Position numbers and translations under genes: made by a program. This document shows, piece by piece, positions 36,535-46,288 of a stretch of 64,000 nt of DNA. Under the pieces are notes generated by a model. The model did no database searches, was not told where the DNA came from, and worked only from the letters and a program-made list of their open reading frames with translations. The stretch covers positions 1 to 64,000 of the forward strand of contig NZ_OCTS01000003.1 of assembly GCF_900232865.1 (NCBI RefSeq), given 5' to 3'. Numbering within the stretch: position 1 is the stretch's first letter; each line of letters begins with the position of its first letter. The stretch is from Corynebacterium dentalis (lineage in GTDB: Bacteria > Actinomycetota > Actinomycetes > Mycobacteriales > Mycobacteriaceae).

Positions 36535-36777
36535 TTAGGCTTCTCCTTCAATCTGCACGTCGTATTCTTCGATGACCGTGTTGGCCAGCAGGTTCGCCGC
36601 GACCTTCTCCAGGTCTTCGCGGCTCACCTCGCCGTCAACTACCAGTTCGAATCGCTTACCCTGGCGAACATCGGCGATGCCTTCCACACCGATGCGTCCC
36701 AGTGCGCGTACAACTGCCTGTCCCTGAGGGTCGAGGATTTCCTGCTTTGGCATGACATTTACGACGACACGTGCCAT
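36535..36777 (-). CDS. purS: Phosphoribosylformylglycinamidine synthase subunit PurS
   Basis: Small structural subunit that bridges PurQ and PurL. 80 residues: ARVVVNVMPKQEILDPQG start and VRQGKRFEL. First gene of purSQL. The 120-base gap upstream (36778-36897) must hold the promoter; no clear box was found. Confidence 0.95.
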   Translation of the reverse strand: MARVVVNVMPKQEILDPQGQAVVRALGRIGVEGIADVRQGKRFELVVDGEVSREDLEKVAANLLANTVIEEYDVQIEGEA

Positions 36778-36897
36778 GGATTTTTTGCTCCCAGCTGTGA
36801 GGATAAGTCCACTTTGATGGTTAAATACTCGCCTATCCTAACACCCGTCGAGACAGGCTCCTCCCCCGCCGCTCACCCGCTGGTAACGGGCTGGTTA

Positions 36898-37623
36898 TTA
36901 GGCCACCGCAACCCGGTGCTGGGCTACGTAATTGTTGTAGGGCTGCGGTTGGTAGCCCTGGTGGAGCAGGCGGTCGGCGATGCGCAGGAGATCCTTCGTG
37001 GTGTTGCCTTTGTCCGCCTTGTTGGCGTTGATGGACAGCCGAATGTCTGCTCCGCGACGGGCCATGCGGTCTACCGCGGTGGAAACATTCCTGCGCCACC
37101 AGCGTGCAGCGCCAAATCCGTCACCGAAAGCCAGCACGCGCACGTGGTGGCGCTCTCCGGTGCGCAGGTCGCGAATTCCGTAGGCATCAGCCGCCGCGTC
37201 TAGGCCCTGGTTGCGGGCCGCGTCCATTGTTTCTTCCGACGCCATCCACTTGTTTGGGGCAAACACCTGTGGCTCCAGCCCCAGCACAGACAGCTGCCTG
37301 CGGGCTGCGGTGATGCGCAATTGTGCTTCGTGCTTGCCCAGGCGGTGGAACTCTCCGTGCGTATCCGGCGCTCCGGCGCGGCTCAGTCCCATGCCACCCA
37401 GCAGGATTTCGTGCTTCTGCTCGCGGGACTCGTGGATGAATTCTAGTGCTGCTTCGTCTGCCTGCAGCTTCCATTCTGGTGCCTGCGCTGTCACCACGAG
37501 TCCCGCCTGAATCCCCAGCTCACGCAGTGCATCCCGCATCTCTTCTGCCGCGGGAACGGTATCGCGGTGGATGCCCGTCAGTGTCAGCATGAGTTGCGGG
37601 TGGTCGCTTGCGTGCCTCGTCAT
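36898..37623 (-). CDS. Polysaccharide-deacetylase-like DUF2334 protein, metal site degraded
   Basis: 241 residues from ATG 37623 (the frame continues to a TTG at 37647). Fits the DUF2334 deacetylase-like layout: LMLTLTGIH strand, a GHEI-type position reading KHEILLGGM, a HGEFHRL helix, and the VFAPNKWMAS loop. The HxxxH metal pair normally found after GHE is absent (LGGMGLSRAG), and the first-strand HD appears as HRD. No signal peptide, so it seems cytosolic. Probably not an active deacetylase. A copy of the CGACGCCA motif lies at 37230. Sits between purS and ptrB. Confidence 0.6.
   Translation of the reverse strand: MTRHASDHPQLMLTLTGIHRDTVPAAEEMRDALRELGIQAGLVVTAQAPEWKLQADEAALEFIHESREQKHEILLGGMGLSRAGAPDTHGEFHRLGKHEAQLRITAARRQLSVLGLEPQVFAPNKWMASEETMDAARNQGLDAAADAYGIRDLRTGERHHVRVLAFGDGFGAARWWRRNVSTAVDRMARRGADIRLSINANKADKGNTTKDLLRIADRLLHQGYQPQPYNNYVAQHRVAVA
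37230..37246 (+). repeat. Copy of the CGACGCCA motif in the DUF2334 gene
   Basis: TTTCTTCCGACGCCATC, antisense to the coding strand of the gene. Confidence 0.6.
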
Positions 37624-37714
37624 GGGTATTGACAGTGCACACCTCAAGTAAACGGCAGGTAACCGTTAGTTGTCTCCTGCCCTAGCCTGCGTTGAATTCT
37701 TCAGAACAAGCGGT

Positions 37715-39862
37715 CTAGCGCAGCAGCTCTGTGGCACCCATCCGGTCGAGTTCCCACGCGGTTTCGAACGCGGACTGTCGCCAGGCTTCGTAGCGCCCGC
37801 TGACTCCGCCGTGGCCGGAGGTCATGTCCGTCTTCAACAAGACATCGGCACCAGCCACTTCGCGTAGCTTCGCGGTCCACTTGGCGGGTTCCACGTAGAG
37901 CACGCGGGTGTCGTTGAGTCCGCAGATGGCGAGAATCGGCGGGTAGGTGTTATCGGCTGAGATATTGTCATACGGAGCGTAGGAGGCCATGTAGTCATAT
38001 ACCTCCGGGTCCGCGTAAGGGTTTCCCCACTCGTCCCACTCGGTGACCGTCAACGGCAGTTCTGGCTTCAACATGGTGGTCAGCGGGTCCACAAACGGAA
38101 CGATGGCCTCGATGCCCGCGAAACGATCGCCGGCTTCGTTGGCGATCGCGCCCATCAGGATGCCTCCGGCGGATCCGCCTTCAGCCACCATCTGCTGCGG
38201 CGTGGTCATGCCCTGCTCAATCAGGTAGTCCGCCACGTCAATGAAGTCCGTGATGGTATTGCGCTTATGCAGCCCCTTACCTGTGTCATACCAGACTCGG
38301 CCCATCTCTCCGCCGCCGCGGATGTGCGCAATGGCGTAAACCACCCCACGGTCCAGCATGGACAGTCGGAACAATGAGAAACCGGGATCCATGCTGGCCT
38401 CATAGGCGCCGTAGCCATAGAGCATCACTGGGTTGGTTTGGGTGAGATCCACGTCTGCGTGATGGATCAGGGAAACCGGCACGTCCACCCCATCGCGTGC
38501 CGTCACCCACAGCCGTTGTGCACGATATGAATCCGCATCAAACGGGGTGCCGTCCGGTGCGGGCAGCACTTCTTGCTGCTTGCGCAGCACCCGCTCGCCG
38601 GTCTCCAGTGAAATATCGAAGATCTGCGGCGGGTGGGTGAAGCTGGATAGGCCCACTCGCAGTACTGGCGAATCCCACTCCAGGTTGCCCATGGCGTTGA
38701 CCCCCACTAGGTCCTCGGAGAACTCCACCTTCTCAAACTCGCCCAGCCCTTGGGCTGGCTCCAGTTTCATGTAGTACAGCGTCTCCACCGCGTTCTCGCG
38801 CACCTCCAGCAGCAGGTGATCGGAGAACACGTCCACGCCCTCCACACGCACGTCCTCGCGGTGCGGAACCAGCACGGTCAGCTCGTCCAATGAGGTGACC
38901 TCGCCCACCGGAGCGTAGCCCACCTCTGAATTGGCGCCGTTCTTGTTGTGCACGATGAACCAGTAGTCAGCACCGTCGATCACCACGTGATCCGCGCCGT
39001 ATTCCACCCCGCTCTCCCGAGGCAGCAGCATCGTCAGCTGCGCATCCTCGGCCTCCAAGTCCAAGAAGTGCACCTCGGAAGTGATCTTGGAACCGCTGAA
39101 AATCATCAGGTAGCGCTCGGATCGGGTGGTGCCCACGCCCGTCCAGAAGTGTTCGTCTTCCTCGCGGAAGATCAGCTCGTCCTCATCCACGGAGGTGCCC
39201 ACGGTGTGCTTCCACACCTCGTGCGGGCGCCAGGCTTCATCCACACGCTGGTAGTACAGGGCATTGATGCCCACCCAGGTAGCGCCGTAGGACACTCCGG
39301 CGATCTCATCCGGAAGTTCCTCTCCCGTATTCAGGTTCCGAATCTTCAGCAGGAAGCGCTCGTCGCCTTCGGTATCCACGGAGTAGGCCAACAAACTGCC
39401 ATCGCGGGTCACGCTGGCGGCACCCAGGGAGAAAAAATCGTGGCCCTCTGCCTCGACGTTCGCATCGAAGTACACCTGCTCATCGTCAGCAGCGTATTCT
39501 TGATGGATCTCTGGTGGCACCCAGGCGTTTGCGTCGAGAACAGGGATCCGGCACATCTGCCCGTAGGACTTGCCCTCTTGCGTCCGGGCGAAATACCAGT
39601 AGTTGCCGGAGCGCACGGGCAGGGACTTATCGGTCTCCTGGACGCGGGCCTTGACCTCGTTAAACACCGCATCCTCCAGCGGCTTGAGGTGGCTAGTGCG
39701 GGCTGAGGTGTACTCATTCTCCGCGTTCAAATACGCGCGAACGTCTGGGTTGTCCTTGTCCCGCAGCCACTCGTAATCATCGGCGAAATCGCGACCGTGG
39801 AAGCTGCGGGTAAAAGGAACCTTCGCGGCGACGGGTGCTGTGGGTGCAGAGTCTAAATCCAT
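37715..39862 (-). CDS. ptrB: Prolyl oligopeptidase family serine peptidase (oligopeptidase B-like)
   Basis: Cytosolic serine peptidase, cuts short peptides, often after basic residues. 715 residues from ATG 39862; a start 54 bases upstream would overlap purC. N-terminal beta-propeller (about 75-400), then alpha/beta hydrolase. Catalytic Ser in AEGGSAGGILMG, Asp in CGLNDTRVLY, His in SGHGGVSGR. Also the typical RGGGEMGRVWYDTGK. TACGAT lies eight bases before the ATG. Specificity is a family inference. Confidence 0.9.
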   Translation of the reverse strand: MDLDSAPTAPVAAKVPFTRSFHGRDFADDYEWLRDKDNPDVRAYLNAENEYTSARTSHLKPLEDAVFNEVKARVQETDKSLPVRSGNYWYFARTQEGKSYGQMCRIPVLDANAWVPPEIHQEYAADDEQVYFDANVEAEGHDFFSLGAASVTRDGSLLAYSVDTEGDERFLLKIRNLNTGEELPDEIAGVSYGATWVGINALYYQRVDEAWRPHEVWKHTVGTSVDEDELIFREEDEHFWTGVGTTRSERYLMIFSGSKITSEVHFLDLEAEDAQLTMLLPRESGVEYGADHVVIDGADYWFIVHNKNGANSEVGYAPVGEVTSLDELTVLVPHREDVRVEGVDVFSDHLLLEVRENAVETLYYMKLEPAQGLGEFEKVEFSEDLVGVNAMGNLEWDSPVLRVGLSSFTHPPQIFDISLETGERVLRKQQEVLPAPDGTPFDADSYRAQRLWVTARDGVDVPVSLIHHADVDLTQTNPVMLYGYGAYEASMDPGFSLFRLSMLDRGVVYAIAHIRGGGEMGRVWYDTGKGLHKRNTITDFIDVADYLIEQGMTTPQQMVAEGGSAGGILMGAIANEAGDRFAGIEAIVPFVDPLTTMLKPELPLTVTEWDEWGNPYADPEVYDYMASYAPYDNISADNTYPPILAICGLNDTRVLYVEPAKWTAKLREVAGADVLLKTDMTSGHGGVSGRYEAWRQSAFETAWELDRMGATELLR

Positions 39863-39894
39863 AACAGCCGATCGTAGCCCGTTGCTGGACAGCC

Positions 39895-40788
39895 TTACAC
39901 GCAGCTCCCGATCCAATCGGAAAAGCGCAGGCCGGAGATCTTTTCATAGGCCTCGACATAGCGGGAGCGGGTAGCTTCCACCACGGAGCCGGGCAGTGGT
40001 GGCGGTGGGGTGCCCTCCTTGGGATCCCATCCGGACTTTGGTCCGGTGAGCCAATTGCGCACGTACTGCTTGTCAAAGCTCGGCTGGACCTTGCCCTCGG
40101 TGTAGCTATCGGCAGGCCAGTAGCGGGAGGAATCGGGAGTCAGAACCTCGTCTGCCAGCACCAGATTGCCTTCCTCATCCAGGCCGAATTCCAGCTTGGT
40201 ATCGGCCAGAATCACGCCTCGCTCCTCGGTCAGCGCAGCGGCCTTGGAGTAAATGCGCAGCGTAGCCTCGCGCATCTCGTTGGCCCGATCCTCGCCGAGG
40301 GCGTCAACGACCTTGTCGAAGGAGACGTTCTCATCGTGGTCACCGATCTCCGCCTTGGTCGCCGGGGTGAAGATGGGTTCTGGGAGTTTCGACGCCTCGG
40401 TCAGGCCCTCCGGCAATTCAATGCCGCAGACAGTGCCGGACTCTTGGTACTCCTTCAGGCCGGATCCCGTGAGGTAGCCCCGAGCCACGCATTCAAAAGG
40501 CAGCATATCCAGCTTCTTGCAGACCATTGCGCGACCCAGCACGGAGGCAGGAATGCGCTCGTCATCTAGTTCGCCCACGAGGTGGTTGGGGAATTCGATC
40601 TCGTCGAAGAAGTAGGAACTCATGGCGGTGAGCACTCGTCCCTTGTCGGGGATCTCGGTCTCGAGCACGAAGTCATAGGCGCTGATGCGGTCTGTGACCA
40701 CCATCAGCAGAGTGTCGTGATCGAGTTCGTAGATTTCGCGCACTTTACCTGCGGAAAGGTGCTCGTATATACAAAGTTCCGGACGCAT
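39895..40788 (-). CDS. purC: Phosphoribosylaminoimidazole-succinocarboxamide synthase
   Basis: SAICAR synthetase of purine synthesis. 297 residues from ATG 40788, matching the mycobacterial start MRP...; the open frame continues to 40866 without homology. Motifs: [56 protein letters not shown] and the [14 protein letters not shown] loop. TACACT eight bases before the ATG and no Shine-Dalgarno suggest a leaderless transcript. Confidence 0.95.
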   Translation of the reverse strand: MRPELCIYEHLSAGKVREIYELDHDTLLMVVTDRISAYDFVLETEIPDKGRVLTAMSSYFFDEIEFPNHLVGELDDERIPASVLGRAMVCKKLDMLPFECVARGYLTGSGLKEYQESGTVCGIELPEGLTEASKLPEPIFTPATKAEIGDHDENVSFDKVVDALGEDRANEMREATLRIYSKAAALTEERGVILADTKLEFGLDEEGNLVLADEVLTPDSSRYWPADSYTEGKVQPSFDKQYVRNWLTGPKSGWDPKEGTPPPPLPGSVVEATRSRYVEAYEKISGLRFSDWIGSCV

Positions 40789-40877
40789 GGGTAGCAAGTG
40801 TAGCCCTGTCCATGTCCAATGACTATTCGGGCACCCACAGTGCGGAAAATCCTGCCGAATGCGCACGATACGGGCAG

Positions 40878-42317
40878 TTAGAGAATGTCACCCGGGGTGT
40901 ACTCGGCGGCTGCCTTATTGCGCGTCACAAAGTCAGCCACCCGGCGCAGTACCTGATCCACCTGGGTTTCTGCGGCGCCGATGAAGGCATGGCGGTCAGA
41001 CAGTGCGTTTTCCAGGTCTCCCTTGGTCATCGGCAGGCGATCATCCGCTGCCAACCGATCCAGCAGGTCTTGGTCTCCGCCATTTTCGCGCATGTTCAAA
41101 GCCACGCCCACGGCGTGATCCTTGATGACCTCATGAGCGGTCTCGCGTCCCACACCTGCGCGCACCGCGGCCATGAGAATGCGGGTGGTGGCCAGGAACG
41201 GCAGGTAACGGTCCAGCTCGCGTTCGATCATCGCAGGGAAGGCGCCGAACTCATCCAGCACGGTCAGGAAGGTCTCGCACATTCCGTCGAAGGTGTAGAA
41301 CGCATCCGGCAGCGCCACGCGGCGAACCACAGAACAGAACACGTCGCCTTCGTTCCACTGCGCTCCAGCCAGATCTGCGGTCATGGTCAGATAGCCGCGC
41401 AGCAGCACCTGCATGCCGCCCACGCGCTCACAGGAGCGGGCGTTCATCTTGTGCGGCATAGCGGAAGAGCCAACCTGGCCTTCCTTGAATCCCTCGGTGA
41501 CCGTCTCGTTGCCTGCCATCAAACGGATGGTCATGGATAGCGAGCTCATCGCGGCACCAAGTTCCACCAGCGCGGAGATGGCGTCGAAATCGAGAGAACG
41601 AGGATAAACCTGCCCCACCGAATCAAACACGCGGCGGAATCCCAGATTGTCCGCGATGGAACGCTCGAGCCCGGCGAGCTTGTCCTCGTTGCCATCCACT
41701 AGATCCAGCATGTCCTGCGCGGTACCCATGGGTCCCTTGATGCCACGCAACGGGTAGCGATCCAGCAGGTCCTGGATGCGGTTGAGCCCCAGCATCAGCT
41801 CATCCGCCGCAGAGGCGAAACGCTTGCCCAGTGTGGTGGCCTGCGCTGCAACGTTGTGGGAACGGCCTGCCATCACCAGTGACTGGTACTGCCCGGCGCG
41901 CTTACCGATGCGATTGAGCACCGCAATGCCCTTATCGCGGGCCAGTTCCAGGGAACGGTAAACCTGCAACTGCTCCACGTTTTCCGTGAGGTCGCGGGAG
42001 GTCATGCCTTTGTGGATGTGTTCCTGACCAGCCAGCGCGTTGAATTCCTCGATGCGTGCCTTCACATCGTGGCGGGTGACCTTTTCCCGCTCGGCGATGG
42101 ATTCCAGATCCACCTGATCCAGCACGTTTTCGTAGGCGGTAATCGCCTCGGCTGGCACGTCCACGCCGAGTCCCTTTTGCGCCTTCATCACGGAGATCCA
42201 GAGCTCGCGCTCCATGATGATCTTGTCCTCGGGAGACCAAATGCTGGTCATTTCCGGGGAGGCGTAGCGGTTGGCAAGGACGTTGGAAATCTTCTTCTTA
42301 GGCTGCACGTTGGCCAT
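40878..42317 (-). CDS. purB: Adenylosuccinate lyase
   Basis: Fumarate-releasing enzyme used twice in purine synthesis (SAICAR and adenylosuccinate). 479 residues. Signature [12 protein letters not shown] carries the catalytic loop; also [14 protein letters not shown] (substrate His/Thr loop) and [19 protein letters not shown]. 89 bases separate it from purC and about 51 from nei. Confidence 0.96.
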   Translation of the reverse strand: MANVQPKKKISNVLANRYASPEMTSIWSPEDKIIMERELWISVMKAQKGLGVDVPAEAITAYENVLDQVDLESIAEREKVTRHDVKARIEEFNALAGQEHIHKGMTSRDLTENVEQLQVYRSLELARDKGIAVLNRIGKRAGQYQSLVMAGRSHNVAAQATTLGKRFASAADELMLGLNRIQDLLDRYPLRGIKGPMGTAQDMLDLVDGNEDKLAGLERSIADNLGFRRVFDSVGQVYPRSLDFDAISALVELGAAMSSLSMTIRLMAGNETVTEGFKEGQVGSSAMPHKMNARSCERVGGMQVLLRGYLTMTADLAGAQWNEGDVFCSVVRRVALPDAFYTFDGMCETFLTVLDEFGAFPAMIERELDRYLPFLATTRILMAAVRAGVGRETAHEVIKDHAVGVALNMRENGGDQDLLDRLAADDRLPMTKGDLENALSDRHAFIGAAETQVDQVLRRVADFVTRNKAAAEYTPGDIL

Positions 42318-42368
42318 TATCCCACAAAGCAGGCGCGTCTCGTTACCCGTCTGCGTGCGGGCGACCGG

Positions 42369-43268
42369 TTAGCTCTGGCAGGTCGGGCACCAGAACAGAT
42401 TCCGGCCTTCCACTACCCGTTCCGCGACCTCCGTTCCGCAGATATAACACGGTTGACCTGCGCGTCTGTAGACGTAGACCTCTCCCCCGTGGTCGTCTTT
42501 GCGCGGTTGCCGCCCCATCGCCTCTGGGGTGTGTTCCTCGCGCACAGTATCGATGCGCCCTGCGGCCTCGCCGTCTTTCATGAGCGTGACCAGGTCTGCC
42601 CAAATGGCCTTGTTTTCTTCCGACGCCAACTCCGCGCCCTCCCGCTCCGGCGAAATGCCTAGCCGAAAGAGCACTTCCGCGCGATAGATGTTGCCCACCC
42701 CGGCGTAGAACTTTTGGTCCATCAAGAGCGAGCCGATGGTCCGGCGAGTGCGCGAGACTTTGTCCATGACCTCGGCCAGGGTCTGTTCATTGGCTTGGTC
42801 GCTTCGCAACGGATCCGCGCCCAGCTCGGCCACCGCGATGTCTTTTTCTTCGTCGGTGATGAGCCGGCACCATTGCGGCCCGCGCAGGTTTGCGGCGAAA
42901 ACGTTGCCCCACGTGCACATATCCTCGCCGCCTTCGGCGTCGATGCGGTGCACGTGGAGGCGTACCTGGCCTACGGGCGGCCCCGTTTGATAGGGCTCGA
43001 TGTGGAAGGTGCCAATGAGCCCTAAATGGATGTGCACAATGTGCTCAGCTGCGCGTGCTCCGGGCTGCGCTCCTGCAGAGAAGTCCGGCACGTCAAAGTC
43101 CAGGAATAGGTGCTTTCCCCAGGCTTCGGCTCGCGTCAGGCGGGAACCGTTGAGCGCCGCAGCTTCGCGGGCGAACCGTCCCTGCGGAGAGGTGACGCGC
43201 AGAACCTGGCCTTGGAACTCACGATTGAGTTCGCGGGCCAGGCGATGGATGAGATGGCCCTCAGGCAT
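42369..43268 (-). CDS. nei: DNA glycosylase of the Fpg/Nei family
   Basis: Base-excision repair of oxidised bases with AP-lyase activity. 299 residues from ATG 43268 so that the protein starts with PEG, the N-terminal catalytic Pro and Glu. The conserved H2TH helix region lies near [13 protein letters not shown], and a Cys4 zinc finger ends the protein (CYICG...CPTC). The last codons of purD overlap its start by 8 bp, so it is translated with the purine operon. The Nei-type beta-hairpin zinc finger favours nei over mutM. Confidence 0.88.
   Translation of the reverse strand: MPEGHLIHRLARELNREFQGQVLRVTSPQGRFAREAAALNGSRLTRAEAWGKHLFLDFDVPDFSAGAQPGARAAEHIVHIHLGLIGTFHIEPYQTGPPVGQVRLHVHRIDAEGGEDMCTWGNVFAANLRGPQWCRLITDEEKDIAVAELGADPLRSDQANEQTLAEVMDKVSRTRRTIGSLLMDQKFYAGVGNIYRAEVLFRLGISPEREGAELASEENKAIWADLVTLMKDGEAAGRIDTVREEHTPEAMGRQPRKDDHGGEVYVYRRAGQPCYICGTEVAERVVEGRNLFWCPTCQS
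42613..42633 (+). repeat. Copy of the CGACGCCA motif inside nei (best copy)
   Basis: TTTTCTTC followed by CGACGCCAACTCC, antisense to nei. Identical over 21 bp to the copy at 60274-60294 in an unrelated gene; the next bases are also similar. Confidence 0.85.
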
Positions 43269-44529
43269 CGACGCTGATCGCACCCCTAACTGCAGGCAAA
43301 GCGATGTCCGTGCGGAAGTGTCCACCGGGCAAGGTGATGTTCTTCAGCTCGTCATACGCGGCCTCGCGAGCCTGCTCAAGGGTAGCGCCAGTGGCCACCA
43401 CGTTGACCACGCGACCGCCAGCGCTGACCAGGCCAGAACCGTCCTCAGCTGCCTTGACTCCCGCCGCTCTCACGCCACGGGACTCGCTGCCCGGATCTGC
43501 TCCCGTGATCGGGGTGCCGGTGATGGGCGATTCGGGGTAACCCTCAGCAGCCAGCACCACGGTCAGTGCGTAGCCGTCCTTCCACTGCAGCGGCTCCAGC
43601 TCGGCCAGGGTTCCGGTGGCCACCGCGTTAAGCACACCACCCAGTGGGGTCTCCAGTAGTTCCAGTACAGCCTGGGTCTCTGGATCGCCAAAGCGACAGT
43701 TGAACTCCACCACGGAAATGCCCTGCTCGCCCCAGGCCAGTCCGGCGTACAGCAGACCGTTGAACGGCACGCCGTCTTCCACCATCTGCTTAGCCACCGG
43801 GCGTACAACTTCATCGACGATGCGCTGCGTGCCGTCCTCCGGCAGCCAAGGCAGTGGGGTGTAGGCACCCATGCCGCCGGTGTTGGGACCTTGATCGTCA
43901 TTACCCACGCGCTTGTGATCCTGGGCGGGCAGCAGCGGAACCACGGTTTCGCCATCGACCAAGCAGAACAGGCTGACCTCTGGGCCATCGAGGAAGCTCT
44001 CCAGCAGCACGGGGTTTCCGCCTTCGTGGACAGCCGCGATGTGCTCGCGGGCTTGGGAGTAATCGTCGGTCACTACTACGCCCTTACCTCCGGCTAGACC
44101 ATCGTCCTTGACCACATAATGAGGCCCAAACTGCTCTAGGGCGGCGTCGATCTCTGAATCAGAAGCGCCCATGGAAACCGGCAACGCGCGTGCGGTCTTG
44201 ACCCCGGCGCGCTCCATAACGTCCTTCGCAAACTTCTTCGAGCCCTCGATCTGGGCGGCCTGTGCGGACGGACCAAACACGGCGAAGCCCGCGGCGCGCA
44301 GCTCATCAGCAACTCCGGCGACCAAAGGAATCTCCGGACCAATCACCACCAGATCGGCCTGAATATCCTTGGCCAAATCTACCGGATCGCTCTGCGGATG
44401 CAGCGTGGCAACTGCACTCATGCCCGCATTACCAGGGCTAACGTGAACCTCCGTCACCTGGGGATCGCGGGACAAGGAGTAAGCCAAAGCGTGCTCGCGG
44501 GCACCGTTTCCGATCACAAGTATGCGCAT
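43261..44529 (-). CDS. purD: Phosphoribosylamine-glycine ligase
   Basis: GAR synthetase, second purine step, ATP-grasp fold. 422 residues from ATG 44529 ([13 protein letters not shown]); the open frame reaches 44565 without homology. Motifs: [38 protein letters not shown] seven bases before the ATG and no Shine-Dalgarno: leaderless layout. Start region shared with the divergent HIT gene. nei overlaps the end by 8 bp. Confidence 0.96.
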   Translation of the reverse strand: MRILVIGNGAREHALAYSLSRDPQVTEVHVSPGNAGMSAVATLHPQSDPVDLAKDIQADLVVIGPEIPLVAGVADELRAAGFAVFGPSAQAAQIEGSKKFAKDVMERAGVKTARALPVSMGASDSEIDAALEQFGPHYVVKDDGLAGGKGVVVTDDYSQAREHIAAVHEGGNPVLLESFLDGPEVSLFCLVDGETVVPLLPAQDHKRVGNDDQGPNTGGMGAYTPLPWLPEDGTQRIVDEVVRPVAKQMVEDGVPFNGLLYAGLAWGEQGISVVEFNCRFGDPETQAVLELLETPLGGVLNAVATGTLAELEPLQWKDGYALTVVLAAEGYPESPITGTPITGADPGSESRGVRAAGVKAAEDGSGLVSAGGRVVNVVATGATLEQAREAAYDELKNITLPGGHFRTDIALPAVRGAISVDA

Positions 44530-44589
44530 GAATAACAGTGTAGCGTCACCGCTTTCACCGGCCACGTCAGCGCAATGTAGCTAGCATGG

Positions 44590-44997
44590 GTGAGCATGAC
44601 GAGCGTATTTACCAAAATCATCAACGGCGAACTCCCCGGACGTTTTGTCTACCGCGATGACAAGGTCGCTGCGTTTCTCACCATCGAGCCCGTGGCCTAC
44701 GGACACACCTTGGTGGTACCGATCCAAGAAGTGGACAAATGGACGGATCTGGACGCAGAGACCTGGGCGCACTGTAACTCGGTTGCGCAAAAGGTCGGCG
44801 CGGCAGTGATCGATGTGTTTGGCTCCGAACGCGCCGGCTACCTCATCGCCGGATTCGATGTGCCCCACACGCACATCCACATTTTCCCCGCCAACGACAT
44901 GTCCGGATACAGCTTGGCCAACGCCATGAAGCCGGACGAGACCGACGATGCCGCGATGGACGAGGCCGCCGAGAAGCTCCGGGCCGCTCTTTCTTAA
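44590..44997 (+). CDS. HIT family nucleotide-binding protein
   Basis: 135 residues, cytosolic. HIT triad FDVPHTHIHIFP (His-x-His-x-His) near 95, plus the N-terminal FTKIINGELPGRFVYRDD of the HinT group. Acts on nucleoside phosphoramidates or dinucleotides. GTG 44590 or ATG 44596 could be the start. Divergent from purD with 60 bases between. Exact substrate unknown. Confidence 0.9.
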   Translation: MSMTSVFTKIINGELPGRFVYRDDKVAAFLTIEPVAYGHTLVVPIQEVDKWTDLDAETWAHCNSVAQKVGAAVIDVFGSERAGYLIAGFDVPHTHIHIFPANDMSGYSLANAMKPDETDDAAMDEAAEKLRAALS

Positions 44998-45012
44998 ACC
45001 GAAGATTGTTTT

Positions 45013-46242
45013 GTGACTGACTCACCACGCCCTGGATCGCGTCACCAGCCGAAGGATTCGGACGTATCCGACGTCGATCCTGCTCAAGTCGATCCTGCTG
45101 ACCTCGATACCGCCGACATCGAGGACGCAGCCGACGATGACGAATGGCTGCATGCCGAGGATATCGGCAACAATTCCCCCTTCGATGACCCGGATGACGA
45201 TCTCGACGGCGAGATCGAAGGCGAACTGGACGGCAGCGTCGACGAACGCGAAATGGCCGAGCACCTCGGCGGCGACGATGCCCTAGTGTTGCGGGAAGGG
45301 GAAGCAGATTCAGAAGCTGCTTCCCGTGGGCTGTTCTCCCGCTTGGGCAGCGGCATGGCTTCCACCGGCAAGTTCATCTGGGATATTCCCGGCAACTTAG
45401 GCATCAACCGCAGCAATTCACCCCAACTCCGCAGGGAGCCTGCGGATGCCCCACTGGGCGCCCGGCAAGTATCCCACGGCTACGCGGACGACTTGTGGCA
45501 GGCCCGCCCTCCCCTGCACCGCCCATATCCGGTCATCTTGATCCACGGCACCATCAGTTCAAAGAACGTGTGGCAGAACTTAGTGCTGCGCTTGCGGGCC
45601 GATGACTTTGTGGTGTTCTGCCCCGATTACGGAGTACACGGAACGCAAGATATTCCCACGTCAGCAGCCGATGTGGGCGCGTATATCGAGCAAGTCATCG
45701 CCGCCACTGGAGCACCCCAGGTGGACATCGTGGGCCACTCTCAGGGCGGGCTGCTGGCGCGCTACTGGATTAATGAGATGGAAGGTGAGGATTACGTCCA
45801 TCACCTCATCACTTTGGGCGCGCCACACCACGGCACGTCCCTGCTGGGCATGCTCGGCGGCCTGCTCACCAGTGAGACCACACAGCGCATGGCCACCGCC
45901 ATGGTTCGTCGCATCTTCGGCCCCGCGGGCATGCAACAGGTGATGGGTTCCGCACTGCTGGAGACGCTGGCCGCCAGTCCGGATACACGACCGGACATTA
46001 TTTACACCTGCTTTGCCACGCTGAATGATTCCACCGTGGTCCCGCCCGATCAGGCCTTTTTGGAGGGCGAGGGAACACGCTCGGATGGCTCTCCCCGAGT
46101 GAAAAACGCCTACCTGCAGGATTCCGGCATTCAGAGGTGCCGGCACGAGGAACTGCCCAGCAACCCCCACGTACAGGCTTTAGTCCAAGAGACGCTGCTG
46201 GATGGGTTAGAGCATGACCTGGACTGGACCGAAGACAGCTAG
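45013..46242 (+). CDS. Alpha/beta-hydrolase (triacylglycerol-lipase class 2-like) with long acidic N-terminus
   Basis: 409 residues. First 110 are strongly acidic, Asp/Glu-rich and disordered-looking, with VDPA/DLDTAD repeats and no signal peptide or membrane segment. Then the lipase domain: VILIHGTISSKNVW (oxyanion), GHSQGG (nucleophile Ser), and LGAPHHGTSL; an Asp after LNDSTVVP and the final His (HEELPSNPHVQ) complete the triad. GTG start, weak ribosome site. Most homologues are secreted; this one looks cytosolic or non-classical. Gene runs 15 bases after the HIT gene. Confidence 0.78.
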   Translation: MTDSPRPGSRHQPKDSDVSDVDPAQVDPADLDTADIEDAADDDEWLHAEDIGNNSPFDDPDDDLDGEIEGELDGSVDEREMAEHLGGDDALVLREGEADSEAASRGLFSRLGSGMASTGKFIWDIPGNLGINRSNSPQLRREPADAPLGARQVSHGYADDLWQARPPLHRPYPVILIHGTISSKNVWQNLVLRLRADDFVVFCPDYGVHGTQDIPTSAADVGAYIEQVIAATGAPQVDIVGHSQGGLLARYWINEMEGEDYVHHLITLGAPHHGTSLLGMLGGLLTSETTQRMATAMVRRIFGPAGMQQVMGSALLETLAASPDTRPDIIYTCFATLNDSTVVPPDQAFLEGEGTRSDGSPRVKNAYLQDSGIQRCRHEELPSNPHVQALVQETLLDGLEHDLDWTEDS

Positions 46243-46288
46243 CTGCTGGCTGCTAGCTGCCGGTTTCCCCGCTGCCCTCGGCCGATGA

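Noticed and set aside
35485..37203. 572-codon plus-strand frame over purL/purQ/purS
   Set aside because: Spans three well-supported genes on the other strand.
46230..46270. AGCTAGC repeats between lipase and phoS
   Set aside because: Short imperfect arms; cannot be told from chance or a weak terminator.
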